Shown here piece after piece: positions 19,150 through 28,178 of a DNA stretch of 64,000 nucleotides. The translations under genes were made by a program, and so were the position numbers. This DNA is from Candidatus Desulfobacillus denitrificans (GTDB lineage Bacteria; Pseudomonadota; Gammaproteobacteria; Burkholderiales; Rhodocyclaceae). The notes beneath the pieces are model-generated. The model saw nothing but the letters and a program-made list of their open reading frames with translations, did no database searches and was not told the DNA's origin. Each line of letters opens with the position of its first letter. Within the stretch, counting starts at the first letter, position 1. Location: assembly GCA_017347485.1 (NCBI GenBank), contig AP021857.1, positions 124,001 to 188,000 on the forward strand. The letters are read 5' to 3'.

Positions 19150-19616
19150 AGCTGCTGGTGGCGGCCGTCGGCACGCGCATGCCCGGCTGGGCCGACGCGG
19201 CCTTCACCGAGTTCGCCAAGCGCATGCCGCGCGAACTGCCGCTCGAGCTGAAGCAGATCAAGGCCGAACCGCGTGGCGGCGGCAAGCCCGCCGAGGCGCT
19301 GCTGGCCGCCGAAGCCGGCCGCCTGCGCGAGGCGCTGCCGCCGCGCTGCCGGCTGGTGGCGCTCGACGAGCGCGGCGCGGACCTGACGACGCGCGCGCTG
19401 GCCGAGCGCCTGCGCCGGTGGATGGCGGGCGGCCAGGACGTCGCCCTCGTCATCGGCGGGCCGGACGGCCTGGCGCCCGAGATCAAGGCGGCGGCGGCGG
19501 AAACGCTGCGCCTGTCCAGCCTGACCCTGCCGCACGCCCTGGTGCGCGTGGTGCTGGCCGAGGCGCTGTATCGCGCCGCCAGTCTGCTGAAGAACCATCC
19601 CTACCACCGGGAATAA
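19146..19616 (+). CDS. rlmH: 23S rRNA (pseudouridine1915-N3)-methyltransferase
   Basis: A 156-residue SPOUT methyltransferase. The C-terminal SAM-binding knot is clear: [16 protein letters not shown], then [34 protein letters not shown], the standard end of RlmH. Length equals the family norm of about 155. Translation is coupled to rsfS through a 4-bp overlap, and maf follows 7 bp later. Confidence 0.96.
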   Translation: MKLLVAAVGTRMPGWADAAFTEFAKRMPRELPLELKQIKAEPRGGGKPAEALLAAEAGRLREALPPRCRLVALDERGADLTTRALAERLRRWMAGGQDVALVIGGPDGLAPEIKAAAAETLRLSSLTLPHALVRVVLAEALYRAASLLKNHPYHRE

Positions 19617-19623
19617 GGGAAGC

Positions 19624-20241
19624 ATGATCACCCTTGAACCCAGGATTTATCTCGCCTCTCGCAGCCCGCGCCGGCGCGAGCTGCTGGCGCAGATCGGCGT
19701 GCGTTTCGAGCTGCTGATGTTCCGCGGCGTGCCGCGCGAGGACCCCGACGTCGACGAGGCGGTGCTGGCGACCGAGGCGCCGGAGGACTACGTCGTGCGC
19801 GTCACCCTGGCCAAGGCCCGCGCCGGCACGCGGCGCATCCGCGAGCGCCACCTCATCCCGCATCCGGTGCTGGCCGCCGACACGACGGTGGAGATCGACG
19901 GCCACATCATCGGCAAGCCCGAGCACGAGGCTGACGCCGTCGCCATCCTGCAGCGCCTGTCCGGCCGCACGCACCGCGTGCTGACGGCGGTGGCGCTGTC
20001 CGACAACGGCCGCACCGATCACCTGCTCAGCATCAGCGAGGTGCGCTTCCGCCCGCTCGAGCACGAGGAGATCCGCCGCTACGTCGCCGGCGGCGAGCCG
20101 CTCGACAAGGCCGGCGCCTACGGCATCCAGGGCCGCGCCGCCATCTTCGTCGAGGAGATAAGGGGTTCCTATACGGGCATCATGGGATTGCCCCTTTACG
20201 AGACCGCCCTGCTTCTGCGACGCTTCGGTTATCCGATATAA
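19624..20241 (+). CDS. maf: Maf-family nucleoside triphosphate pyrophosphatase (YhdE type)
   Basis: A 205-residue Maf protein that removes pyrophosphate from dTTP, UTP or modified nucleotides. The N-terminal LASRSPRRRELLAQIGV, the DTTVEIDGHIIGKP acidic motif and KAGAYGIQG...GSYTGIMGLPLYET are diagnostic. The KAGAYGIQG form points to the dTTPase/UTPase branch rather than the YceF (m7GTP) branch. It belongs to the nadD-rsfS-rlmH-maf-rng gene order. Confidence 0.93.
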   Translation: MITLEPRIYLASRSPRRRELLAQIGVRFELLMFRGVPREDPDVDEAVLATEAPEDYVVRVTLAKARAGTRRIRERHLIPHPVLAADTTVEIDGHIIGKPEHEADAVAILQRLSGRTHRVLTAVALSDNGRTDHLLSISEVRFRPLEHEEIRRYVAGGEPLDKAGAYGIQGRAAIFVEEIRGSYTGIMGLPLYETALLLRRFGYPI

Positions 20242-20255
20242 AGGGGGAGGCAACC

Positions 20256-20726
20256 ATGAGCGCACTCGACTGGTTCAAGCGCATTCTCGGGCAAAAGGAG
20301 GGCGAGGCTTCCCCGCCCTCGCCGCCGCCGGCCGCCGATGCGTCGGCGATGGAGGTGGCCGGCCTGAATTTCATGACGGCCATCGAGGCCCACATCAAAT
20401 GGAAGAGCCGCCTCGAGAGCTACATCCAGGGCACCAGCCAGGAGAACCTCAAGGTCGAGGTGGTCTGCCGCGACGACCAGTGCCCGCTCGGCAAGTGGAT
20501 CTACAGCACCGGCGGCGAGCGCTTCGGCACCCTCGACACCTTCGGCGAGATGAAGGGACACCACGCCCTTTTCCACCAGTGCGCCGGCCGCATCCTGGAA
20601 ACCGCCCAGGCCGGTAAAAAGGAGGAGGCGATGCGCCTGCTGCAGTACGGCGATTACGTGCGCGCCTCGGAGCAGGTCAAGCGCCTGCTCGCCAAGCTCT
20701 ACGTGCGCCTGAGCGCCGGCGCCTGA
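20256..20726 (+). CDS. Stand-alone CZB (chemoreceptor zinc-binding) domain protein
   Basis: A 156-residue protein with a variable N terminus and a CZB domain from about residue 40: AIEAHIKWKSRLESYIQG, then CRDDQCPLGKWIYSTGG, then MKGHHALFHQCAGRILE. The His-Cys-His-His set for zinc is complete. CZB domains bind zinc and sense hypochlorous acid or zinc levels when attached to receptors or diguanylate cyclases. Here there is no signalling partner in the same chain, so it may act as a free regulator. Its place between maf and rng may reflect co-transcription only. Confidence 0.85.
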   Translation: MSALDWFKRILGQKEGEASPPSPPPAADASAMEVAGLNFMTAIEAHIKWKSRLESYIQGTSQENLKVEVVCRDDQCPLGKWIYSTGGERFGTLDTFGEMKGHHALFHQCAGRILETAQAGKKEEAMRLLQYGDYVRASEQVKRLLAKLYVRLSAGA

Positions 20727-20771
20727 CGCCCGGCGCGGAGAACCCCGCGCCGACCTGATAAACTCCTCGCC

Positions 20772-22244
20772 ATGAGTGAGGAGTTTCTCGTCAACTTCAC
20801 GCCGCAGGAGACCCGGGTCGCCCTCATGCAGGGCGGCATCGTGCAGGAGCTGCACATCGAGCGCACCGCCTCGCGCGGCCTGGTCGGCAACGTCTGTCTC
20901 GGCCGCGTCGTGCGCGTGCTGCCCGGCATGCAGTCGGCCTTCATCGACATCGGCCTGGAGCGTACCGCCTTCCTCCACGTCGCCGACATCTGGGAGCAGC
21001 GCCAGAACGGCCAGGGCGGCAACGGCGGCGAGGGGCCCAAGCCGATCGAGAAGATCCTATCCGAGGGCCAGAACCTCATCGTCCAGGTGCTGAAGGACCC
21101 GATCGGCACCAAGGGCGCGCGCCTGTCCACCCAGATCAGCATCGCCGGGCGGCTGCTCGTCTACCTGCCGCAGGAGAAGCACATCGGCATCTCGCAGCGC
21201 ATCGAGGGCGAGGCCGAGCGCGAGCAGCTGCGCGGGAAGCTGCAGCAGCTGGTGCCGGCCGACGAGACCGGCGGCTTCATCGTGCGCACCATGGCCGAGA
21301 AGGCCGGCGACGAGGAGCTCGCCAACGACATCGCCTACCTGCGCAAGATGTGGGCCGAGGCGAAAAATGCCGCGGTGAGCGCCCGCCCCCCCGCGCTGCT
21401 CTACCAGGACCTGACCCTCGGCCAGCGCCTGCTGCGCGACCTGGTCACGCCGGAGACCTCGCGCATCGTTATCGACTCGCGCGAGAACTTCCAGAAGCTG
21501 ACGGCCTTCGCCCAGGAATACATGCCGCAGCTGGCGCCGCTGTTCACCCACTACACCGGCGAGCGGCCGCTGTTCGACCTGCACGGCGTCGAGGACGAGA
21601 TCCAGAAGGCGCTGGCGCGCCGCGTCGACCTCAAGTCCGGCGGCTACCTGATCATCGACCAGACCGAGGCGATGACCACCATCGACGTCAACACCGGCGG
21701 CTTCGTCGGCCTGCGCAACTTCGACGACACCGTCTTCAAGACCAACCTCGAGGCGGCGCAGACCATCGCCCGCCAGCTCAGGCTGCGCAACCTCGGCGGC
21801 ATCATCATCCTCGACTTCATCGACATGGCGAGCGAGGAGCACCAGGCCGCCGTGCTGGCCGAGCTGAACAAGGCGCTGGCGCGCGACCACACGCGCATGT
21901 CGGTGAACGGCTTCACGGCGCTGGGCCTGGTCGAGATGACGAGGAAGCGCACGCGCGAGTCGCTCGCCCACGTCCTCTGCGAGCCCTGCCCGACCTGCGG
22001 CGGCAGGGGCGAAGTGAAGACGGCGCGCACCATGTGCTACGAGGTGCTGCGCGAGCTGCTGCGGGAAGCGCGCCAGTTCAACGCGCGCGAGTACCGCGTG
22101 CTGGCCGCGCCCGCCGTCATCGACCTCTTCCTCGACGAGGAATCCGGCGCGCTGGCCATGCTCTCCGACTTCATCGGCAAGCCGATTTCCCTGCAGGCCG
22201 AATCGGGCTACACTCAGGAGCAGTTCGACATCGTCCTGATGTGA
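20772..22244 (+). CDS. rng: Ribonuclease G
   Basis: A 490-residue RNase E/G family protein. The S1-like N-terminal region reads QGGIVQELHIERTASRGLVGNVCLGRV and SAFIDIGLERTAFLHVADIW; the catalytic part contains GGYLIIDQTEAMTTIDVNTGG with the acidic metal ligands, and CEPCPTCGGRGEVKTART forms the zinc-link CPxCxGxG. The length is that of RNase G, lacking the long C-terminal scaffold of RNase E. It matures 16S rRNA 5' ends. It closes the housekeeping group. Confidence 0.96.
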   Translation: MSEEFLVNFTPQETRVALMQGGIVQELHIERTASRGLVGNVCLGRVVRVLPGMQSAFIDIGLERTAFLHVADIWEQRQNGQGGNGGEGPKPIEKILSEGQNLIVQVLKDPIGTKGARLSTQISIAGRLLVYLPQEKHIGISQRIEGEAEREQLRGKLQQLVPADETGGFIVRTMAEKAGDEELANDIAYLRKMWAEAKNAAVSARPPALLYQDLTLGQRLLRDLVTPETSRIVIDSRENFQKLTAFAQEYMPQLAPLFTHYTGERPLFDLHGVEDEIQKALARRVDLKSGGYLIIDQTEAMTTIDVNTGGFVGLRNFDDTVFKTNLEAAQTIARQLRLRNLGGIIILDFIDMASEEHQAAVLAELNKALARDHTRMSVNGFTALGLVEMTRKRTRESLAHVLCEPCPTCGGRGEVKTARTMCYEVLRELLREARQFNAREYRVLAAPAVIDLFLDEESGALAMLSDFIGKPISLQAESGYTQEQFDIVLM

Positions 22245-22258
22245 CGCCGGGAGGAGGC

Positions 22259-23722
22259 ATGGACGCCAGCATCAGTGTCCCGCTTTGGCTGTTCGTCATC
22301 CTGGCGCTGCTCGCCGCCTGGGCCGCCGGCGTGCTGCTGCTGGCGCCGGGCATGCGCTGGTTCTTCCGCCGCCGCATCAACGCCGTCATCGGCGAGCTCA
22401 ACACCCGCCTGAGGATCGAGCTGCCGTCGTTCAAGCTGACCCGGCGCGAGGTGCTGGTCGACCGCCTCTTCCACGACCCGCGCATCCAGGCCGCCGCCGC
22501 GGCGCAGGCGCGGGAGAGCGGCGAGCCGCTGGTCGACGTGCGCCGCCGCGTCGACCGCTACGCGCGCGAGATCGTGCCCTCCTTCAACGCCTACCTGTAC
22601 TTCCGCCTTGGCTACTGGCTGGCGAAGACCACGGCGCGGCTGCTCTACCGCGTGCGCCTCGGCTACGCCGACGAGGCCGGCCTCGCCGCCGTCGACCCGA
22701 AATCCACCGTCGTCTTCGTCATCAACCACCGCAGCAACATGGACTACGTGCTGGTGGCCTTCCTCGCCGCCGAGCAGGTGGCGCTGTCCTACGCCGTCGG
22801 CGAATGGGCGCGGGTGTGGCCGCTGCAGGCGCTGATCCGCTCGATGGGCGCCTTCTTCGTGCGGCGCGACTCCGGCGATCCGCTCTACCGCGTCGTGCTG
22901 TCGCGCTACGTCGGCATGGCCACCGAGGCCGGCGTGCCGCAGGCGTTGTTTCCCGAGGGCGGCCTGACCGTCGACGGCGCCCTGCGCCAGCCGCGCTTCG
23001 GCCTGCTCGACTACATGGTGAAGTCCTTCCGCCCGGACGGCGAACGCGACCTGGTGTTCATCCCCGTCGGCCTCAACTACGACCGCGTGCTGGAGGACCG
23101 CAGCCAGCTGCTCAAGCTGGAGGCGTGCCGGCGCCGGCGCGGCCTGCCCGGCGCCGTGCTGACGACACTGACTTTCATCGGGCGCAACCTGTGGCAGATG
23201 CTCGCCGGCAACTGGCACCGCTTCGGCTATGCCTGCGTGAACTTCGGCAGCCCGGTTTCCATGCGGCGCTACGTCGCCATGCGCGGCGTGGATTTCCCCG
23301 CGCTGGACGACGAGGCCCGGCGGCGCGAGGTCGAGGCATTGGGACGCCACCTGATGCAGGCCATCGGCGGGGTGATCCCGGTGGTGCCCGTCGCGCTGGT
23401 GGCGCAGGTGTTCGGGCGGGACGCGGCGCGGGCGCTGTCGGAACTGGAGATCAAGTCGGCTGCCTGCGAACTGCTGCGCGACTGGGAGGCGCACGGCGCC
23501 CACATCTACATCCCGCGCCACGATCGCGACTACGCCATCGGCGTCGGCCTGCGCATGCTGACCCTGCGCCGCATCGTCGAGGAACGCGACGGCCTCTTCC
23601 GCCCCGTGCCGGAGAACCTGCCGGTGCTCGCCTACTACGCCAACTCCGTCGCCCATTTCGCCGGCGAGGTCGCACACGCGATCCCCGTCGAGCAGGCCGC
23701 CTCGGCGCCGGCCGTTTCCTGA
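22259..23722 (+). CDS. PlsB-like glycerol-3-phosphate/lysophosphatidate acyltransferase
   Basis: A 487-residue protein with an N-terminal transmembrane segment and a PlsB-type acyltransferase core: NHRSNMDYVLVAF (HX4D), IRSMGAFFVRRDSGDPLYR, FPEGGLTVDGALR and LVFIPVGLNYDRVLE. Those four blocks match glycerol-3-phosphate acyltransferases, but the total length is well below that of E. coli PlsB (about 800), so it is a short relative. It probably acylates glycerol phosphate or lysophospholipid. The ATG at 22259 is 14 bp after rng. A motif copy antisense encodes TTLTFIGRN. Confidence 0.8.
   Translation: MDASISVPLWLFVILALLAAWAAGVLLLAPGMRWFFRRRINAVIGELNTRLRIELPSFKLTRREVLVDRLFHDPRIQAAAAAQARESGEPLVDVRRRVDRYAREIVPSFNAYLYFRLGYWLAKTTARLLYRVRLGYADEAGLAAVDPKSTVVFVINHRSNMDYVLVAFLAAEQVALSYAVGEWARVWPLQALIRSMGAFFVRRDSGDPLYRVVLSRYVGMATEAGVPQALFPEGGLTVDGALRQPRFGLLDYMVKSFRPDGERDLVFIPVGLNYDRVLEDRSQLLKLEACRRRRGLPGAVLTTLTFIGRNLWQMLAGNWHRFGYACVNFGSPVSMRRYVAMRGVDFPALDDEARRREVEALGRHLMQAIGGVIPVVPVALVAQVFGRDAARALSELEIKSAACELLRDWEAHGAHIYIPRHDRDYAIGVGLRMLTLRRIVEERDGLFRPVPENLPVLAYYANSVAHFAGEVAHAIPVEQAASAPAVS
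23152..23176 (-). repeat. Dispersed 25-bp motif, copy 5
   Basis: GAAAGTCAGT-N8-CACGGCG on the minus strand, antisense within the acyltransferase gene. Confidence 0.8.
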
Positions 23723-23723
23723 A

Positions 23724-24884
23724 TCAAAGATCCCGCGCGCTGAGGAAGCCGACGAAGATGTCGTCGCGGTGCGGCTCGTAGAAATTGCGGAAGGCCGGAT
23801 CGAGCAGGCGGGCGGGCGTGGCGAAGGAGCCGCCGCGCACGACGCGGTGCGTGTGGAACCAGGGCTGCGAATAGTCCGCGTAGGCGTCCGCCGAAAAGCC
23901 GGCATAGGGCGCGAAGGGGCTGGCCGTCCACAGCCAGACATGGCCCCAGGGCAGGAACGCCGCATCGGCGCTCCGCGTTGCGCACTCCCACTCGGCCTCC
24001 GTCGGCAGGCGCCGGCCGGCGCGGCGGCACCAGGCCTCGGCCTCGAAGGCGCTGACGTGCAGCACCGGCTCCTCCGGCGCGAGCGGCTGCCAGGCGTCGA
24101 AGACGCGCCGCTCCCAGCCGTGCGCGCCGCGGCGCCAGTAACGCGGCGCGCGGCGGCCGGTGCCGGCCAGCCACTCCCGGCCGGCCTCGCTCCACCACTC
24201 CGGCCGCGCGTAGCCGTCGTCCTCGACGAAGGCGAGGAACTCCTCGTTGCTCACCGGCCGTGCATCGATGGCGAAGGGCGCCAGCGCCACCGTGTGCGCC
24301 CACTTCTCGTTGTCGAAGACGAAGCCGGCGTCGCGGCGGCTGCCGATCTCCGTCTCGCCGCCGGGGAAGGACAGCTCCGCGGCGGCGGGCAGGGAAGGCG
24401 GGCCGCGGCGCGTGCGCAGCTGCGCCGGCGGCGCCAGGCCGAGCGTCTGCAGCGTGTAGTACAGCGCCTCGCAGTGCATGTCCTCGTGATACAGCGCCAG
24501 CTGGAAGAAATACGCATCGGCGTCCTCGCAGTCGAGCGCGGCGTGGCAGGCGTCGAGCACGCCGGCCAGGTAGCAGCGCGTCGCCGCCAGCCCGGGCAGG
24601 TCAAGCGTCCAGCGCGCCGCGTGGGCGACGCGGCTCGAGTCGTACCAGCGGTCGGGGTCGTGCAGGAAGCGCGAATCGGCGAAGCCGCCGCTGCGGCGGC
24701 GCAGGCACCAGCGCTCGGCGAACCAGGCGACGTGGCCGATCTCCCAGCGCGGCGGATTGATGATCTTCAGGTAGGGCACCGACTGCCACAGCGCCGCCGG
24801 CAAGTCGGCGTAGGTCGCCAGCAGGCGCGCGCGGCTGTCGTCGAGCGTGGCATGCAGCGCGACTTTCGAGAGCTGGCGGCTCAT
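23724..24884 (-). CDS. egtB: Ergothioneine sulfoxide synthase EgtB-type (DinB + FGE-sulfatase fold)
   Basis: A 386-residue protein. The N-terminal DinB-like part supplies the iron ligands: a histidine in WEIGHVAWFAERW and HxxxHxE in LYHEDMHCEALYYTLQTLG. The C-terminal FGE-sulfatase fold is visible in FPGGETEIGSR, WAHTVALAPFAIDARPVSNEEFLAFVEDDGY, RRLPTEAEWECATRSA and RVVRGGSFATPARLLDPAFRNFY. EgtB oxidatively couples a thiol to trimethylhistidine. It overlaps egtD by 4 bp. No egtA, egtC or egtE is nearby, so it may use cysteine directly. The selenoneine synthase SenA has the same architecture and cannot be excluded by sequence alone. Confidence 0.85.
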   Translation of the reverse strand: MSRQLSKVALHATLDDSRARLLATYADLPAALWQSVPYLKIINPPRWEIGHVAWFAERWCLRRRSGGFADSRFLHDPDRWYDSSRVAHAARWTLDLPGLAATRCYLAGVLDACHAALDCEDADAYFFQLALYHEDMHCEALYYTLQTLGLAPPAQLRTRRGPPSLPAAAELSFPGGETEIGSRRDAGFVFDNEKWAHTVALAPFAIDARPVSNEEFLAFVEDDGYARPEWWSEAGREWLAGTGRRAPRYWRRGAHGWERRVFDAWQPLAPEEPVLHVSAFEAEAWCRRAGRRLPTEAEWECATRSADAAFLPWGHVWLWTASPFAPYAGFSADAYADYSQPWFHTHRVVRGGSFATPARLLDPAFRNFYEPHRDDIFVGFLSARDL

Positions 24885-25876
24885 GCCGGCGCCGCCAGGA
24901 ACAGCGCGAAGCCGCCTTCTTCGGCGAGCCACCGCCGCTGCTTCGGCAGGCCGGCTGCTTCGAGCAGCGCGGCGAATCCCTCCGCCGTCCACTTGTACGA
25001 ATCCTCGGTGTGGATGCGTTCGCCGGCGGCGAAGCGGCGCGCCTGCCCGGCCAGTTTTACCGTCACCTCGCGGCGCGCCTCCAGGTGCATCTCGACGCGG
25101 CTTGCCGCCGGGTCGAAGAAGGCGACGTGGCGCCAGTCGGCGACGTCGAAATCCGCCGGCAGCAGGCGGTTCGCATGGTTCAGCACGTTCAGGTTGAAGG
25201 CGGCGGTGACGCCGAGCGCATCGTCGTAGGCGGCGTCGAGCACGGCCTTGTCCTTGACGAGATCGACGCCGATCAGCAGGGCGCCGCCGGCAGGCGCCGC
25301 GCTGCAGGCGCGGGCGATGCGCGCCAGGAAGGCGCGCGCCGCCTCGGGCGCGAAATTGCCGATCGACGAGCCGGGATAGAACCACAGCTGCGGCGCAGAG
25401 GCCGGTGCCAGCAGGTCTTCCGGCAGGTCGAGGCTGTGCGTGAAGTCGATCGCCGCGCCGGCGATCGGCAGGTCAGGGAAGCGCTGGCGCAGGCGGCCAA
25501 GCGCTGCGCGCAGGAAGTCCGCCGAGATGTCGAGCGCGGCGTAGCCGGCCGGCGCCAGCAGCGGGAACAGGCCGGCCGCCTTGCCGCAGTCGCCGGCGCC
25601 GAGGTCGATCAGCAGGCGCCCGCGTCCCGCCGCCTCGGCGATCTCCCCGCCCCGCCGGGCGAACAGGTGCGCCTCGCTGCGCGTCAGCGAGTATTCGGGC
25701 AGGCAGCAGATCGCGGCGAACAGGCGCGAGCCGAGTTCGTCGTAGAAGTATTTCGGCAGGATCGCGGCGCGCGCGGCGAGCAGGCCGGCCAGCAGCTCGG
25801 CCGCCGCATCGCCGCCGCCGCGCCGCAGGTCGGCGAAGCGGAAGGGCCGGGGGCGGTCGGTGCGGGGATTGTCCAC
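24881..25876 (-). CDS. egtD: L-histidine N-alpha-methyltransferase
   Basis: About 331 residues of an EgtD methyltransferase that makes trimethylhistidine, the first step of ergothioneine synthesis. Family elements are LPKYFYDELGSRLFAAICCLPEYSLTRSE, LIDLGAGDCGKA for SAM, WFYPGSSIGNF, and the C-terminal RIHTEDSYKWTAEGF that binds histidine. The start is uncertain; GTG at 25876 gives a family-sized protein, and another GTG lies 6 bp upstream. The downstream egtB starts inside its stop (ATGA), so the two-gene operon is minimal. Confidence 0.9.
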   Translation of the reverse strand: MDNPRTDRPRPFRFADLRRGGGDAAAELLAGLLAARAAILPKYFYDELGSRLFAAICCLPEYSLTRSEAHLFARRGGEIAEAAGRGRLLIDLGAGDCGKAAGLFPLLAPAGYAALDISADFLRAALGRLRQRFPDLPIAGAAIDFTHSLDLPEDLLAPASAPQLWFYPGSSIGNFAPEAARAFLARIARACSAAPAGGALLIGVDLVKDKAVLDAAYDDALGVTAAFNLNVLNHANRLLPADFDVADWRHVAFFDPAASRVEMHLEARREVTVKLAGQARRFAAGERIHTEDSYKWTAEGFAALLEAAGLPKQRRWLAEEGGFALFLAAPA

Positions 25877-25908
25877 CCGCACAGAATAGACCGTCCCCTG
25901 CCGAAGCG

Positions 25909-26487
25909 CTATTTCTTCGGCAGACGGCCCATCAGGTAGAACTCGTCGTTCGGCCGCATGTTGCTCAGGTTGGCCATGCGGTTCGAGAGGCCGAAGAAGG
26001 CCGAGATGGCGCCGATGTCCCAGATGTCCTCGTCCGAGAAGCCGAGGCCGCGCAGCGTCTCGAAGTCGGCGTCGTTGATCTTGCCCGACTCCAGGCAGAC
26101 CTTCATGGCGAAGTCCAGCATCGCCTTCTGCTTCGGCGTGATGTCGGCCTTGCGGTAGTTCACCGCCACCTGGTCGGCGACGAGCGGGTTTTTGGCGCGG
26201 ATGCGCAGGATCGCCCCGTGCGCCACCACGCAGTACTGGCACTGGTTGGCGTTGGAGGTGGCGACGACGATCATCTCGCGCTCGGCCTTGGTGAGGCCGC
26301 CTTCCTTCTCCATCAGCGCGTCGTGGTAGGCGAAGAAGGCGCGGCACTCGTCCGGCCGGTGGGCGAGCGCGAGGAAGACGTTCGGCACGAAGCCGGACTT
26401 CTCCTGCACCGCCAGGATGCGGGCGCGGATGTCCTCGGGGATGTCCTTCAGTTCGGGCACGGGGTAGCGGCTGATCGGGGCGTTCAT
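25909..26487 (-). CDS. AhpD-like peroxidase-related / carboxymuconolactone decarboxylase family protein
   Basis: A 192-residue all-helical protein with [18 protein letters not shown], the CxxC-x3-H redox motif of AhpD-like alkylhydroperoxidases, and a repeated helix [26 protein letters not shown]. The uncharacterised peroxidase-related family (about 190 residues) is the best fit. ATG at 26487 is preferred; upstream codons shadow the neighbouring gene. It is divergent from a dienelactone hydrolase gene, with an 85-bp promoter gap. Confidence 0.85.
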   Translation of the reverse strand: MNAPISRYPVPELKDIPEDIRARILAVQEKSGFVPNVFLALAHRPDECRAFFAYHDALMEKEGGLTKAEREMIVVATSNANQCQYCVVAHGAILRIRAKNPLVADQVAVNYRKADITPKQKAMLDFAMKVCLESGKINDADFETLRGLGFSDEDIWDIGAISAFFGLSNRMANLSNMRPNDEFYLMGRLPKK

Positions 26488-26572
26488 GAGATGTCCTTTA
26501 GGCTTGAAGAATTGGTCGAACCGGGGTATTTTAGCGTTTCGCCGCACCCCACCCCGACAGGAACACACAAAC

Positions 26573-27445
26573 ATGAGCGGACAAATCGCCGCCGACTTCG
26601 ACAGCCTCGTTCCCGAGGTGCCCTTCAACCGCCGCGGCTTCCTCGTCACCGCGCTCGGCGCCGGCTTCGCCCTGGCCGTGCAGCCGGTGATGGCGCAGAC
26701 GGCGATCGCGACCGACACGCAGGGCCTCGCCGCCGGCGAAATCAAGGTGAAGACGGCCGACGGCGAGATGGTCGCCTACCGCGCCCAGCCGGCATCGGGC
26801 AGCAACTTCCCGGTGATCCTCGTCGTCTCGGAAATCTTCGGCGTGCACGAGTACATCGCCGACACCTGCCGGCGGCTGGCCAAGCTCGGCTACCAGGCCA
26901 TCGCGCCGGAACTCTTCGCCCGCCACGGCGATCCGCGCAAGCTGACCAACATCCAGGAAATCCTCACCGGCATCGTCGCCAAGGTGCCCGACGCGCAGGT
27001 CATGTCCGACCTCGACGCCTGCGTCGCCTGGGCAAAAGTCAGTGGCGGCGACACGGCGCGCCTCGGCATCACCGGCTTCTGCTGGGGTGGCCGCATCGTC
27101 TGGCTCTATGCCGCGCACAACCCGCAGTTGAAGGCGGGCGTCGCCTGGTACGGCCGCCTGGTCGGGCAGGCGAGCGCGCTCACGCCGAAGCAGCCGACGG
27201 ACCTGGCTGGAAACCTCAAGGCGCCGGTGCTCGGCCTCTACGGCGGCGCCGACGCGGGCATTCCGCTCGACACGGTCTGGGACATGCAGGACAAGCTGAA
27301 GGCGGCCGGCGGCAAGTCGATGATCCACGTCTACGACGACGCGCCGCATGCCTTCCACGCCGACTACCGGCCGAGCTACCGCAAGGAGGTCGCCGAGGAC
27401 GGCTGGAAGCGCATGCGCGAGTGGTTCGGCAAGAACGGCGTCTGA
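26573..27445 (+). CDS. Exported dienelactone hydrolase family protein
   Basis: A 290-residue alpha/beta hydrolase with an N-terminal twin-arginine-like leader ([20 protein letters not shown]...MAQ), placing it in the periplasm. The triad is readable: nucleophile cysteine in [15 protein letters not shown], aspartate in [11 protein letters not shown] and histidine in [10 protein letters not shown]. Dienelactone hydrolases open lactones in chlorocatechol degradation, but exported relatives act on unknown esters. ATG at 26573 fits the leader. The 25-bp motif in the sense direction encodes [10 protein letters not shown]. Confidence 0.88.
   Translation: MSGQIAADFDSLVPEVPFNRRGFLVTALGAGFALAVQPVMAQTAIATDTQGLAAGEIKVKTADGEMVAYRAQPASGSNFPVILVVSEIFGVHEYIADTCRRLAKLGYQAIAPELFARHGDPRKLTNIQEILTGIVAKVPDAQVMSDLDACVAWAKVSGGDTARLGITGFCWGGRIVWLYAAHNPQLKAGVAWYGRLVGQASALTPKQPTDLAGNLKAPVLGLYGGADAGIPLDTVWDMQDKLKAAGGKSMIHVYDDAPHAFHADYRPSYRKEVAEDGWKRMREWFGKNGV
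27034..27058 (+). repeat. Dispersed 25-bp motif, copy 6
   Basis: Both blocks perfect; sense orientation in the dienelactone hydrolase gene, read as K-V-S-G-G-D-T-A. Confidence 0.85.
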
Positions 27446-27463
27446 AGCGGCCGCGCGGCGCGC

Positions 27464-28033
27464 CTACTGGACGGGCAGCCGTCCGACCACCCTGATTTTC
27501 CCGCCCGCGCCGCGCACCACGACGATCTCGGCGGTCGACGGCGCGATGCCGGTGAGGGCGCGGATGTTGGCCGCGTGCGTCACCAGCGCGATGTTCTGCG
27601 GCGGGCGCACGGTATCGGCCAGCGCGATGACGGCGTGCGCGCGCTCGGCCTCGCGGTCCGGCGCCTGCTCCAGCGCATCGAGCGCCTCCCACGCCACGGG
27701 CGGATGGCCGAAGGCGAGCTCGGCCGTTTCCAGCGTCCGGCACCAGCGCGAGGCACGCACCTCGCTCACGGCGACGGCGCGCCACTTCAGCGCGCGACCG
27801 AGGCGGCGCGCCTCCTCGCGTCCCGCCTCCGACAGGTTGCGCTGCGTCTTGCAGTCGCCGAGGAAAAAGCCTGAAGGATCGCCGGTTCCAGGCCCGCTGG
27901 CGGCGTGGCGGATCAGCAGCACGTTGCCGCCGGCCTTCAGTTCCGCCCACAACGCCTCGTCGGCGCGGACCGGCGTCAAGGGGACCAGCAGGGTGCAGGC
28001 GCACACGGCCAGCCAGTACAGCAGTTTTTTCAT
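27464..28033 (-). CDS. Periplasmic histidine phosphatase family protein
   Basis: A 189-residue protein with a signal peptide (MKKLLYWLAVCACTLLVPLTPVRA) and a branch-2-like phosphoglycerate-mutase fold: NVLLIRHAASGPG with the catalytic histidine, RNLSEAGREEARRLGRAL, ASRWCRTLETAELAFG and a second histidine in NIALVTHAANIRAL. It should dephosphorylate a small periplasmic substrate that is not identifiable here. It is convergent with the dienelactone hydrolase gene and divergent from the SDR gene. Confidence 0.85.
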   Translation of the reverse strand: MKKLLYWLAVCACTLLVPLTPVRADEALWAELKAGGNVLLIRHAASGPGTGDPSGFFLGDCKTQRNLSEAGREEARRLGRALKWRAVAVSEVRASRWCRTLETAELAFGHPPVAWEALDALEQAPDREAERAHAVIALADTVRPPQNIALVTHAANIRALTGIAPSTAEIVVVRGAGGKIRVVGRLPVQ

Positions 28034-28125
28034 TAGCGGCGCCTCCGTCGAGGGACCTCATGCTAGCCCCCCGCAGGAGGCCGCGCAACACGGCTTGCGC
28101 TTCACGCCGCGCCCCGCCATAATTC

Positions 28126-28145
28126 AACCAAGCAACTGCTTGGTT
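28126..28145. promoter_or_regulatory. Perfect 20-bp palindrome upstream of the catabolic run
   Basis: AACCAAGCAACTGCTTGGTT is self-complementary and lies 34 bp before the SDR start codon, in a 145-bp intergenic gap. Length and symmetry are those of TetR-family operators that control fatty-acid and branched-chain acyl-CoA genes. The regulator is not in the window. Confidence 0.65.
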
Positions 28146-28178
28146 GGCATCGTTTGGGGCCACCCTGGAGGGGATTCC

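Noticed and set aside
23724..24884. Formylglycine-generating enzyme for sulfatases
   Set aside because: The N-terminal DinB domain with HxxxHxE ligands and the adjacent egtD gene indicate an EgtB-type sulfoxide synthase, and no sulfatase gene is nearby.
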